A stretch of DNA of 33,089 nucleotides, taken from NCBI GenBank assembly GCA_012064415.1, contig SSNU01000166.1, positions 162,465 to 195,553 on the forward strand, read 5' to 3'. The translations under genes were made by a program, and so were the position numbers. This document shows, in pieces, positions 1 through 9,281 of this stretch. Below the pieces are notes generated by a model that searched no databases, was not told where the DNA came from, and worked only from the letters and a program-made list of their open reading frames with translations. This DNA is from Gyrodactylus bullatarudis (taxonomy: Eukaryota; Platyhelminthes; Monogenea; Gyrodactylidea; Gyrodactylidae). Position 1 is the first letter of the stretch, and the number at the start of each line of letters is the position of its first letter.

Positions 1-1
1 A

Positions 2-949
2 GATAGTTACTCAGGGTGGCTCGAAGTAGAAATAATGACAAAAACCAATGCCTCGAATGTCATAAGAGTTCTAGACAGTCTGAATGCCAGATTCGGCAAC
101 CCTGAAATAATAGTGGCTGATAATGGACCTCCGTTTAATTCGACAGAATTTCTTGAATGGACTCTCAAAGACGCAATCGAATTAAAACACTCACCTCCAT
201 ATCATCCACAAAGTAACGGCTTAGCTGAAAGAAATGTCGATACCATCAAAAGAGCCATCGAAAAAATGAATAAAAATAAAATACAATTAGAAATAAATAA
301 ATTCTTAAAAGCTTTCAGAAACACCCCGAAAAAAGATGGAAAAACCCCAGCAGAAAAAATGTTCAACTTAAAACCAAGAACAAACCTAGACCTGCTAAAA
401 CCCCCTAACGAAACTAAAGAAAAATATTCCAAATATAAAAAAGGCCAAAAGGTATGGTATTTAGGCATCGGAAAAAATAGAGAAAAATGGGAAAAAGGCG
501 AAATCACCAAGACGGACGGAGTAATATACACAATCAAAAATGAAAAAGATGGAAAAGAAGATAAAAGACATGAAAATAAGAAAAGAGAGAAAGCTAAACA
601 CAAGAAGTAGGAGCAATGACTCCGAAAGTAATGAATCAAAACATAAAAGAGGTAGGAGCAAGGACTCTGAAACTAAAGAATCAAGACATAAAAAAGGTAG
701 GAGCAGCGACTCTGAAAAACAAGAAAAAGCAAGAAGAGGTAGGAGCTACGACTCCGAAAAAAGGAAGAGAAAAGTAAATGAAGTAGGAGTGATATCTCCG
801 AGAAAAAAGAAAGAAGTAGGAGAAGAAACTCCGAAGACAGAAATAAAGTAAACCGAGACACTAGAAAGTCCACTAGAATACCAATTCCCAATAAAAAATA
901 CAAAGATGATATGATATACAGTGACCACACTAGTAGAAAATACAAGTAG
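2..949 (+). pseudogene. Ty3/gypsy pol 3' end: integrase core and tail
   Basis: This is the end of a retrotransposon polyprotein that enters from the left edge; an open frame runs from base 2 to a TAG at 608-610. The start reads D-S-Y-S-G-W, the conserved stretch between the first and second catalytic acidic residues of Ty3/gypsy integrase. A-D-N-G follows at about 116-127, then H-P-Q-S-N-G-L-A-E-R, giving D-x35-E. The first catalytic Asp lies outside the window. After the integrase core the frame is lost in a lysine-rich repeat region. The original frame reappears near 854-949, where an R-K-S-T-R-I-P-I-P stretch resembles the usual C-terminus of gypsy polyproteins and ends at TAG 947-949. The product would insert cDNA into chromosomes, but this copy is broken by shifts. 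The polypurine tract and LTR just downstream support the call. Confidence 0.85.
607..838 (+). repeat. Degenerate coding tandem repeat, GTAGGAG-nnn-ACTCcGAAA unit
   Basis: Six copies of a GTAGGAG...ACTC(C/T)GAA unit start at 607, 652, 697, 739, 783 and 816, spaced 45, 45, 42, 44 and 33 bases. The first four read V-G-A-x-T-(P/L)-K in one frame. The last two read V-G-x-x-(S/T)-P in another, so an indel lies between 739 and 783. A third frame reads an SR-like R-S-x-D-S-E series. The 45-base spacing, a multiple of three, suggests the array grew while coding, as a basic linker between integrase and the polyprotein C-terminus. Confidence 0.75.
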
Positions 950-1078
950 TCTATAATTTATTTTAAAATTCTTAATTGGAAAACAAAACTAATAAAATAA
1001 CGATTAATAATCATAATTATTAATAATTACTAATAATACCTATAAGGATAGAAAAACATAAGAAACATCAATCTCTCT

Positions 1079-1092
1079 AAAAAAGAGAGGGA
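1079..1092 (+). promoter_or_regulatory. Polypurine tract (plus-strand primer) of the gypsy element
   Basis: A run of purines, AAAAAAGAGAGGGA, lies directly before a TG dinucleotide that starts the proposed LTR. This is the expected place and composition for the RNase H-resistant primer of plus-strand DNA synthesis. It lies 130 bases after the end of the pol reading frame. Confidence 0.65.
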
Positions 1093-1304
1093 TGTTATAT
1101 CCTGAAGATTAAATAATATTTATTAAATATTCACTATTAATTTACCACATTTTAATATTACAGTTAAACAAGGAACTCAACGGTATGAACGAAGAACAGA
1201 AAAACAAGACCGAGGCGGGAGATTCAATTCAAACTATAATAACACGCATCGAAGATATTAATTGATACTTGTATTAAAGATTTAATAAATGACTTCCGTT
1301 AACA
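1093..1304 (+). repeat. 3' LTR of the Ty3/gypsy element
   Basis: The segment begins TGTTATATCC immediately after the polypurine tract and ends CGTTAACA, giving a TGTTA/TAACA inverted pair at its ends. At 212 bp it is short for a gypsy LTR but acceptable. An AATAAA polyadenylation signal lies at 1284-1289, 15 bases from the end. The 5' LTR is outside the window, so the right boundary rests only on the terminal inverted pair. Confidence 0.6.
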
Positions 1305-1498
1305 TCCAAACCTCTTCTCCTCCCTCTCCCACGTATACAACAGTGCCCTCCTACCTCTCAGATTCCGTTTCCAGATTAACTTGAATATTTTTAAAAACAT
1401 GAAAATTACTTATACAGATTCATCCCAGAGATCTTCGATTTATTTTGCTTAAATGCATGCATTTATTATCAAATAAAAATCTATTATATATGTTACAC

Positions 1499-1644
1499 TG
1501 TTCGTGCAGTGTATATGTTACCTTGAGTTTGGGAAATCAGTGAGTGTTGGTAATTCACTAGTGTATGTTGGTAATCAGTGTGACTTTAGTGAATCTAGCT
1601 AATAAGCCCTTATTACCCAAACTCACTGAGAAGGTCAGTGAATT
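1499..1644 (+). repeat. Left TIR of the Ginger-like element
   Basis: This is the reverse complement, at roughly 90% identity by eye, of 5287-5440. It contains several CAGTGA/TCACTG motifs in both orientations (for example near 1538, 1575 and 1621), which could be repeated transposase binding sites. Eight bases present in the right copy are missing after TGTTCGTGCA. Confidence 0.85.
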
Positions 1645-1691
1645 CATCAGCTCAACCAATTGATTAAAATTAATGAGAAAAAATGAATTAT

Positions 1692-3207
1692 CTATTTATT
1701 GCCACAAGGAAGAGAATGATGGCATCTAGAGTTACATAAAACTTGAATCTTTTTACATTTATAGGTGAGTGTTTTACAATTTCTAATACAATTACATTTT
1801 AATATTCCTTGTCCATTTCCAAGGGAAAATTTGGCATTTATCTCTCTTAATGAACCCTCATTTTCTGTGACACAAGAGATGTCGTAAAATTTTTCAGAAA
1901 CCGCATCTAATTGATTAGCTGCTACCAATTTATTCAGGGTACCATGAATAGTTCTAACTTTGTAGAAACCATTTTGTTCATTACTCTCAGTTATTACACC
2001 AATTATAGATTTGAAATCGCCCCTTTCTCTATCAACGTCAGGAATTTGAATTCTGCAGTTGTCTCCTACCTTGAAAGTATGAATTTTCTTCTCTGAATTT
2101 GCAGTTTGAGATTTTCCAAACAGGTTTTACGAGCACTGTTAATTTTAACTTCAAATTCATCGAAATAATCATCAAGATTAATTTCTTCAAAATCGTCTGC
2201 ATCACCCAAATTTTCCTCTTGTATCGGGGATTCAAGGGCAGTTTTATCTGTCTTTATTTTTCTTCCGAAAACAGCTTCATATGGACTCATCTTTATTCCT
2301 GCATGTAATGAGTTGTTTTTAGCCATCTGCACATCAAGAATCCCATCAGACCAGTTGTTTTTATTATTATCAGCCATCAAGGCCGCAAGCATGTTTCTAA
2401 TGTCTCTATTGGCCCTTTCAACACTCCCCTGGCTTTGTGAGTGTCTTGGGGATCCATGAACAATCTTCATATTTGGCCAAAATACTTTTAGAGAATCTAT
2501 GACCTTATTGACGAACTCTCGACCATTATCACTCTGAAGGATGTCAGGGGAACCAAAAGTTGAAAAAATTCTTTTTAGAACCTCAGCGACGCTCTCAGCC
2601 TTCTTATTCCTGAGTGGATAAATATTCACGAATTTAGTCAAATGGTCTTGGTAAACAAGAATGAATTTATAATCCCCATCAGGATTCGATTGAAAATCGA
2701 TCAAATCAACTTGTGCTCTTGAGTTGAAATTTTCAGAAATGATTGGCTTTACGACTAATTTCTTATTGCGGGAACCTTTTGACTTTTGACAAGTGATACA
2801 CAGATTCAAAAACTTCTGGATTTGAGAGTATGTAATATTCTTCCATTTCACTCTTATATCGTAGACCATTCGATCTCGGCCACCGTGTCCAGTTTTAAGA
2901 TGGGCCTCATAAAGAATATCGAAAACGTCTTCTTGAGCAGCATATCTGATTAGTAATCAGTGATTACCTTGTTTGAATCGAGACTTCTTGGTTCAATAAG
3001 AAACCTCTTTCCCTCTTCTTCTAAATAGTCGTATTTTTTAAGAAGCTTAAAATCCTGTGGAACTCTGGAGCATGAGTTTCTTTTGAGAAGCAATATCCGG
3101 TCGATCTTGGTGTCTATTTCTAATTTTGAAAATAGAGATGATAATTTGGAAGATTTTATTTCTTCTAGATATTCGTCGAATTTTAATCGCCAGACTTTGA
3201 CGTCCAT
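1692..3207 (-). pseudogene. KRBA2-like integrase transposase, two frameshifts
   Basis: Three minus-strand pieces form one protein of about 505 aa. The N-terminal piece (2950-3207, from ATG 3207) holds the V-P-Q-D-F-K-L-L-K-K-Y-D region. The middle piece, open from about 2956 to 2066, has an HHCC zinc-binding region (H-L-K-T-G-H, later C-I-T-C). It also has the catalytic core: D in Q-V-D-L-I-D, D in Q-S-D-N-G-R-E-F, and E in S-Q-G-S-V-E-R-A-N, 36 residues after the second D. The C-terminal piece (about 2110 to 1692) has the I-P-D-V-D-R region and a Cys-rich end (C-N-C, C-N-S-R-C-H) typical of KRBA2-like proteins. Shifts fall near 2955 and 2100. The catalytic triad is intact, so decay looks recent. 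The protein would cut and join the flanking TIRs. Confidence 0.85.
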
Positions 3208-3590
3208 TTTTAAACCGATTATGTTTCAAATGAAGTAAATTCATTGAAAAAGTGACAATACCCTTAAGAAAGCCAATGGGAATTAAATTATAAAAAGGTG
3301 TATAAGATTTGTATTTGTAGTACAAATTTGTTCAAATTTATCCGATAACTTCTCCCATCTGGCAGTGAATTTAGCACCCTTGGAAATGATGATGATTCAT
3401 TTGTTTGCTTTGGAGGTAGAGCAAGCCCTTTTCACACCTAGGATATGTTAGAGAAAGTGAGAGAAAAAGATTTAAAAATAATTAATAACTAAAAATAATT
3501 TTGCATAAATTTATGAGAAACTTCAACTCGATCTAGATTGATTAATTTGAGTATAAGATATACAGTAGATTATATGGTTCTGATCCAAAG
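3208..3590. other. Upstream region of the integrase, no gene seen
   Basis: AT-rich sequence between the integrase start and the PLE1 target site. Together with 5074-5286 it would have formed the leader of the Ginger-like element before PLE1 inserted. I see no coding signal or clear promoter motif. Confidence 0.5.
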
Positions 3591-3602
3591 AAAACGATCT
3601 TT
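3591..3602 (+). repeat. TSD of PLE1, left copy
   Basis: AAAACGATCTTT occurs here and, identically, at 5062-5073, exactly flanking the recognisable PLE sequence. Confidence 0.8.
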
Positions 3603-5061
3603 GCGGAAAGTAGTGCCGGACTTCTTCAAAAATATTTGGTGGCGATGAAGGAATCATCTAGAGGAATTTGAAGTCAAGTGAAATGATCAAGTGATTTGAT
3701 TACTAACATCCGTTAGCTTCTCTTCTTTTGCACTTGAATTCTCAGTTGCAATTGTTGCTGGGGCAGAACTGACTTGATTGCATTGAGACATAGTTTCCAC
3801 TACTTGCTCGATTTGTTCGCTTTTTGGATTTGCATCAGTCTGATCATTATTAGCAACTTGAGCTGAAGAATGGATTGGTTGATCATTGAGGATTTTGGAA
3901 ACCTTTGTTAACTTCTTCATCATTTTAATACGTTCTTTGCCTTCATAGCCTAGTTTTGTTGCCAAAACTTTGTGCTTGCACAGGATGGGTTCCAACTTTT
4001 TGATAAAGTGGGCCTCGGCCTTGTTTAACTCTTTCTCTCTCACTGAACGTGGGTCACCCGGGTTAGTCTGATAGAGTATGCTGAAATTGTTCACATCAGC
4101 AGTGTGATTTGTAGATTCCAGATGCTCTTGTACGGCTGAACCTTTGTTCCCCTTCGTCAAGTGTTCTTTGAACCTCACTTTTGCACATCTCACTGTTTGG
4201 CCGACATACGTTGCACCACAGTTGCATTTAAACTGATATATGACTCCTTTTCTTTCCAGCCATGGTATCTGGTCTTTGTTCAGATCTGGTATTAACTTCG
4301 TTGTTCTGTTTAAAATCTGCAACCTGTGACCTGGGAATGCTCTCTTAGTCATCTCGTGCAGTTTGTTATTAAGAACTTGTTGGGCAGCATCCCCTTTGAA
4401 AGGAACCTTCAAATAAATCGGAATTAATTCATCAACATCATTTTCTGCTTTCTTCTTGGAATTGGAATGCTTATCTATAAACGCCTCTGGATACCCGTCT
4501 TCCATTAATAGCTGTCTAAGGACTTCTCTGTCTGCAGATTTGTTTATCTCCGATGTTAATCTCTCAATTTTCAAAAACTCATTCCTGATTAAACTTTTCT
4601 TCTGACATGCATGACTAAAGCTTAAGAAAGGTAAAAATTGACATGGTACAGATTTCTTTCTGTAGATTCTAGTTAGGGCCACTTCATTGACTTTTGTAAC
4701 CAGGACATCTAGAAAATTCAGCGAACCTTCGTCTTCTTCTTCAGCTGTAAACTCCATGTTGGGATGAACGCTGTTTAGTTTCTCCAAGGTTAATTTGGCA
4801 TCGACATTCTGTTCGAGGACAAGGAAAGTATCATCTATGTACCGAGAGTATAAACGGCATCCACTGATTATTTCGTGCATCTTACCTAACTCCAACGAAG
4901 CAAGGAATATATCAGCAAGCAGTGGCCCGATTGGACTTCCCATAGCGACTCCATCTATCTGCTTGAAGTAGTTGCCGCAGAACTTGAAATCAATATTCTG
5001 CACTGTCATCATAATCAGTTCTGAGATAACATCAGGAGGAATTCTGCAAATAGATGGAAAA
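3603..5061 (-). mobile_element. PLE1, 5'-truncated Penelope-like element
   Basis: A minus-strand PLE copy of 1,459 bp lies between the two 12-bp direct repeats, inserted in the leader of the Ginger-like transposon and in the same orientation as its integrase. The coding frame is open up to the 5' TSD (P-S-I-C-R-I-P-P before the first Met), so truncation is at that end, as usual for target-primed reverse transcription. The 3' region (3603-3686) lacks the HHR motif and basic C-terminal extension seen in the other copies, so this may be a different subfamily or a 3' variant. Confidence 0.85.
3687..5061 (-). pseudogene. PLE reverse transcriptase C-half plus GIY-YIG endonuclease
   Basis: The frame is continuous from the 5' truncation point to a stop at 3687, with a first Met at 5012 (441 aa onward). 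The RT part has G-V-A-M-G-S-P-I-G-P-L-L-A, characteristic of PLE/telomerase-like RTs, and the catalytic box R-Y-I-D-D-T-F. The fingers and first catalytic Asp are missing through truncation. A linker with S-L-N-F-L-D-V-L and F-K-G-D-A-A precedes the GIY-YIG domain, which starts G-V-I-Y and has C-N-C-G then Y-V-G-Q-T-V-R, a catalytic Arg in V-R-F-K-E-H-L and a later H-L-E-S-T-N-H. This nuclease nicks target DNA for reverse transcription. No internal stop is present, so it is young but cannot act alone. Confidence 0.9.
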
Positions 5062-5073
5062 AAAACGATCTTT
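5062..5073 (+). repeat. TSD of PLE1, right copy
   Basis: Second copy of AAAACGATCTTT, adjacent to the 5' truncation point of PLE1. Confidence 0.8.
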
Positions 5074-5286
5074 ATAATGATGTAAAAATCAAGAAAAAAT
5101 AAATTTTGAGATTCAAAAATTTATATTTATTTTGGGCGTAGAGAGGAAGGGGTTTAATTTTCCACATCCATCTCTGGGGTATACCTGTATAAATATAAAT
5201 TTCGTATTGAGGGCTTGAACTTAATGAATCTTTGCATTTTGAAAATTTTCCTTCGAAAATCAATCCCTCAGACATACACTTCCTTC

Positions 5287-5440
5287 AATTCACTGACCTT
5301 CTCAATGTGTTTGGGTAATGAGGGCTTATTAGCTAGATTCACTAAAGTCACACTGATTACTAACATACACTAGTGAATTACCGGCACTCACTGATTTCCC
5401 AGACTCACGGTAACATATACACCGCTCGTTTGCATGAACA
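5287..5440 (-). repeat. Right TIR of the Ginger-like element
   Basis: Inverted partner of 1499-1644, ending TGCATGAACA at 5431-5440. It shares the shared block around GAATCTAGCTAATAAGCCC and the same spaced CAGTGA-type motifs. Confidence 0.85.
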
Positions 5441-5951
5441 ATGTAGAAACTCAGTATTAGTTTATTAATTTATTCTCAACACTTCTCTCGTAGAAAGGTA
5501 GAATCTCAGGTTTTGATCGAAATTCTTTTCAAATCCCAATTTTTCAATTCAGCATGGAAAATATTTCATTCGAGCAGTTTATGGTCCCCCGTGAATAATA
5601 AGTATTACATGATTTTTAACACACTTGACTGAATTCCATATCTTGTTTACATTTGTTGCTTCTAAATTTTTTTCAACTTTTACTAATAACTTCTGTGTCA
5701 GAAGTCTCATATTACAATATTTCAAGTGATTGCACTTGATAACAATTGAATGATTCGAAAACTCACTCGTACTCAAAAGAAATATTGGAAATTTTCCTAG
5801 TTCTTGTGTTGTAATAATGAGAGTATATGCTAAAATTATAGGTTTTTATTCTTGACCAATAAAATTTCATTCAAAGTACATATAAACAAGTTAGTATTTC
5901 GTTTCTGACAATTTCAAAATACAAGAAAACTTCTACACTAGTCTCTTTAAT
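5441..5951. other. Intergenic, no supported feature
   Basis: AT-rich sequence right of the Ginger-like element. Short open stretches on the minus strand (5579-5776) have no recognisable domain. Confidence 0.5.
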
Positions 5952-6215
5952 TTGGCTAAGAGATATAATTCTTTGCGCTTCGATGATATAAGACATCAAG
6001 AATTTATAAATAAAGTGAAGTATTCAAGAAATCCTCAAGATTGTAGATTTGATAAAAAACTGTACAAAATCAGCAAGACCTATGATATTGCAGTAATTGA
6101 CGAGAATGAGGTGTTAGTTCGAAAGAGACAATCTCCGATGGAAAATCTACAAATTTATGTCAAAGACAGTGAAATTTTCCGAATACTTAACGAGAAGTAT
6201 TTGATACGCCAGAGG
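5952..6215 (+). pseudogene. N-terminal fragment of a second KRBA2-like integrase
   Basis: An open frame of about 88 residues begins R-F-D-D-I-R-H-Q-E-F and continues through R-N-P-Q-D-C-R-F-D-K-K-L-Y-K, S-K-T-Y-D-I-A-V-I-D and I-Y-V-K-D-S-E-I-F. The order and spacing match the region just before the HHCC zinc finger in the 3207-1692 integrase (V-P-Q-D-F-K-L-L-K-K-Y-D, then D-V-F-D-I-L). It stops where the zinc-finger histidines should begin, next to an oppositely oriented LINE fragment. No TIRs were found around it. It appears to be a truncated relic of a different family member. The similarity is by pattern only. Confidence 0.5.
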
Positions 6216-6225
6216 CGCGAACAGT

Positions 6226-6534
6226 GTATACACTTTTTATAGTTTCTACATTACACGTAAAATGTATAAATGCAATGACATAACCACCTCTAGTTTTTGT
6301 ACGATCTAAAAGGATTGAGTTGAAAGAGGTTATGATAATATCATTAGAGTTTATGTGAGGTTTTACCCATGATTCACTGATTAAAATAATGTCTGGATTG
6401 AGTTTATGAGATATTTCCTTAAGGTAATAGAGAGTATTTAGCATTGATATACAATTGTTTAACTTTATTGAATCGACTTCACCAAATCCGAGTAAATACA
6501 AATCATTACTGAATATATTCCTGAATAATAACAC
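6226..6534 (-). pseudogene. LINE apurinic-type endonuclease fragment
   Basis: On the minus strand, residues L-N-P-D-I-I-L-I-S-E-S-W-V then R-T-K-T-R-G-G-Y-V-I-A-F-I match the first part of the APE endonuclease of non-LTR retrotransposons. In that family the Glu of S-E-(S/T)-W is a metal-binding catalytic residue and R-x-G-G-G marks the next strand. Here the third Gly is replaced by Tyr. Only about 70 residues are recognisable and no RT follows in frame. The fragment abuts the integrase relic at 5952-6215. Confidence 0.65.
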
Positions 6535-8417
6535 AAATGAAAAAATAGATTTTACAAGATTGTAACCATAATTGCAAAATAAATATCATTCAGCATAGGG
6601 AAGACTAACCATGACTAACCAATTATTGAATTTCAACATAGTAAAAGATGACCATTATTAAAAATTTTCCAAAAGTGAATTAAATTTTAAGGGTCCTCAA
6701 AAAAGTACATTTAATTAGTAATTAATTACAATGGTGATGAAACGCTAGTTGAATATTTTTCATACTAGAATTATATTTATACCTCTCTGCCCTGACCTGG
6801 ATATCAATAGATATCAAGAATCTCAACATCCAATCAAAATCGATTATTTTCCCTCTTTCATTTCCTCTTCCTTCTTTCAAATTATAGTAAATTGTAATCT
6901 TTCTTTTAAAGATTTGATGCTTACTAGAAAGAGCATTTTTTCTGATTAAATCTGTTCTAGTTCTTAAAGGTATATTGAACCTATTGAAATTTGCTTATAG
7001 AGCCAAATAAATTTTATAAAATTCTATGAAACAAACACCATTCGATGTAGAGTGAAAAGTTTATCAATTTCCCCAAGTTTTATGCAAAAATATCGCCATA
7101 GATGGGAACTAGAAGATTTCAAATTTTGAATGATCGGCTTCTAGGTTTCAAACGAAAATCGGAAAAATATTCATCTGACAGATGACGTAATCGAAAGATA
7201 TCTTGTAGCTCCCACAATGTAGGGAGACCTCCTTCCTATTCTTCTTTCGAGTTGAGGTTGAACAAGATTCGTTTTTGAATAATGTTAGCAGACGCCTTTG
7301 TTCACACTAGGGGATGGTGATTCCTGTCATTACTCAACAAAAGAAGAATAGGAAGGCGGCCTCTCTTTCTCAATAAGGATATAAACATGAAAATGTTAGT
7401 CACAAATACAGATTTTTCAACGCATCAGGATTCCACACAAACGAATTTGAAGCTATATGGGTGCAGCTAAGCAAGAATGTTATTCAGTTCGGAACAAGAG
7501 GAAAGCACTGATTGATTCTTATCTCAACCAAAATCTGTTCCGACGAAAAAATATAAAGCATATATTTCCAGCAACATTAAAGGCAATCAAAGATATTGAT
7601 TGTTGATTAATTTAAATAATCATTTTATTTTTAACAATTTAAATATCGTTTAACTCTTATTAATGAATTATCGAAGCTACTTATGAGTATTTACAGGAAT
7701 AATTAATATTAATAAACCTGCGTTCCTAACCAATATCTCTTGCAATTCTGTGCATCGCCACCTTCGGGTTTATATCCTTCTTCAAAGTCAAGATTCTTTA
7801 CTGATATTGAAAAACGAAAAAATTTCTCTCCATTTTGATAAACTCTTTACTATATTCGAATAGATTAACCTGCAAATATTCATCCTTTTAATATTGTAAA
7901 ACACTCTAGTAATTTTGTTCAAGCATTCTACTAAATTATTGAATGAGTAAACTAATTTTGAAAAATAAAGTTTCTCAGATTATTGCTAGCTGATTAATTA
8001 TTTTTTTTTGTTAGAAAAAAATCTTATATTGAATTGAAAATATAAATACAAATTATAACGAAATCTGCTTGTACAAATAGAAATAAAATACAATAAATAA
8101 AATGGATAGATTGATCTGTACAATTATAAAAAGATAAAATGTCAAGTCATAAATAAGGTAAAGGCTCTCGAGTTGTAAATATTTGAGCAATAGGAAAGCC
8201 TGGGAACTAGAGTCTGCAAGAAATTCGAAAATCATCTGGTTAATGAAGATAGGAATAAAGCAAAGACTTAGAGTAATCGATTTTAAGCCTGATGTGAGAC
8301 ATGATCAATTTAAGATTGGTCAAGTCATCTCAATCAGATAATTCATATTTTGTAAAAATTAAATTATAAAAAGATAATAGGTAATTCGGGTCATATTTAG
8401 AATTTCTCAGATAATAG
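6535..8417. other. Long intergenic stretch with one inverted repeat
   Basis: AT-rich DNA without a supported gene. The only structure I can see is the inverted repeat at 7222-7365. Confidence 0.5.
7222..7365. repeat. Inverted repeat, ~34-bp arms
   Basis: The left arm (7222-7256, core CTTCCTATTCTTCTTT) is complementary to 7331-7365 with a few mismatches, around a spacer of about 75 bases. It could be the pair of ends of a small MITE. No TSD was evident. Confidence 0.6.
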
Positions 8418-8423
8418 TTATTA

Positions 8424-9150
8424 TTAAAGAGAGAGTAAGACTGTGAATTTTTTGACTAAAAAAGCAAATCTCCGAACCCAGAGGGGGTTTAGGCCAGATA
8501 CCAATATTAGTGCGTTGTACGAGTCAATATGAGGATATAAAGAATGCAAAAACCTATATTGAACACGTTCAATAGTTAGACACTGAGATTGATTTAAATT
8601 GGGTAAGAGAGGAAAAAAAAGTGGAAAGACCAGTGATTTGTAAGCTTTTAGTCTTACATCACTGGATTTAGAGAATTTCTTAATGGTAAAAATAATAGAA
8701 TTAATTCTAGGGAGATTAGCTAGAGGATTTAATTTTAAACTAGACGATATACTGAAACCCAGGTCCGAAGTTAAGGAGACAATTTCTCCAGGAAGTAGAA
8801 GCGATTCCATGAGGGTTGCAGGGAGACCAGATGGGAGCATTATTTTGCATTTATCTCTATTAACATAGAGCCCTATCGTCTCAAGGGAATCCTTAAAAAG
8901 GGAGAAGTTATGATTTATTTTAATAATTTCCAAAGCATTGTTTATTTTAAAAATGAATTTTAGATCATCAGCATATTTTAAAAAGACACCCTCAATATCC
9001 TTAGGAAGCTGAATGTCAGCGAAGCAAATATTAAAAAGAAGAGGACCAATAGTGGAACCCTGGGGAACCCCAGAATTTATCTTGATGAGATTACTACTAG
9101 TGGCGTTGAAGGAAACATACTGCATCCTTTTGGATAAAAAGTACATAGTG
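8424..9150 (-). pseudogene. LINE reverse transcriptase fragment
   Basis: The 240-aa minus-strand frame contains S-G-V-P-Q-G-S-T-I-G-P-L-L-F-N (RT motif 4/B region) and K-Y-A-D-D-L-K (catalytic Y-x-D-D box), followed by a thumb-like region. Upstream RT motifs, the endonuclease and ORF1 are absent, so it is 5'-truncated just before the S-G-V-P block. It ends at a stop without an obvious poly(A) tail. A T/A-rich 10-mer (TTATTATTAA) occurs at 8418-8427 and 9153-9162, but such a simple sequence is weak support for a TSD. The clade cannot be settled by eye. It lies about 100 bases downstream of the poly(A) signal of the host gene, in the same orientation. Confidence 0.85.
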
Positions 9151-9250
9151 AATTATTATTAATCTTTTCCTGTTTCTTGAATCGAACCTCAAGCTAAGTA
9201 ATCCTTAAATTGATATAAATATATTCGAATAAAAGAATAAACAACACTAT

Positions 9251-9256
9251 TTTATT
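9251..9256 (-). terminator. Polyadenylation signal of the host gene
   Basis: AATAAA on the minus strand, 26 bases after the stop codon at 9282-9284 of the terminal exon. Confidence 0.6.
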
Positions 9257-9281
9257 GAAAAATAATTACAATTAAAAAAAT

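Larger units (their letters stand above)
1499..5440 (-). mobile_element. Ginger-like integrase DNA transposon with nested PLE
   Basis: A 3,942-bp element is bounded by inverted repeats of about 150 bp that begin TGTTC(G/A)TGCA on each strand. Inside, on the minus strand, lies a retroviral-type integrase of the KRBA2-like family. An integrase between TIRs is the hallmark of Ginger-type DNA transposons (gypsy integrase-related). A Penelope-like element occupies 3603-5061 within it. Removing that insertion and one TSD copy leaves about 2.5 kb, a reasonable length for a single-gene transposon. I could not find a convincing TSD outside the TIRs. The integrase is frameshifted, so the copy should not mobilise itself, though the ends might still be recognised in trans. 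Confidence 0.75.

Noticed and set aside
540..851. An SR-protein-like gene (R-S-x-D-S-E repeats)
   Set aside because: It is one frame of a tandem repeat within the retroelement tail; the integrase frame resumes after it.
1499..5440. A new composite element in which integrase and Penelope RT act as one unit
   Set aside because: The exact 12-bp TSD around PLE1 shows an independent nested insertion.
8418..9162. TSD around the LINE fragment (TTATTATTAA)
   Set aside because: Low-complexity 10-mer that overlaps the ORF's stop; not convincing.
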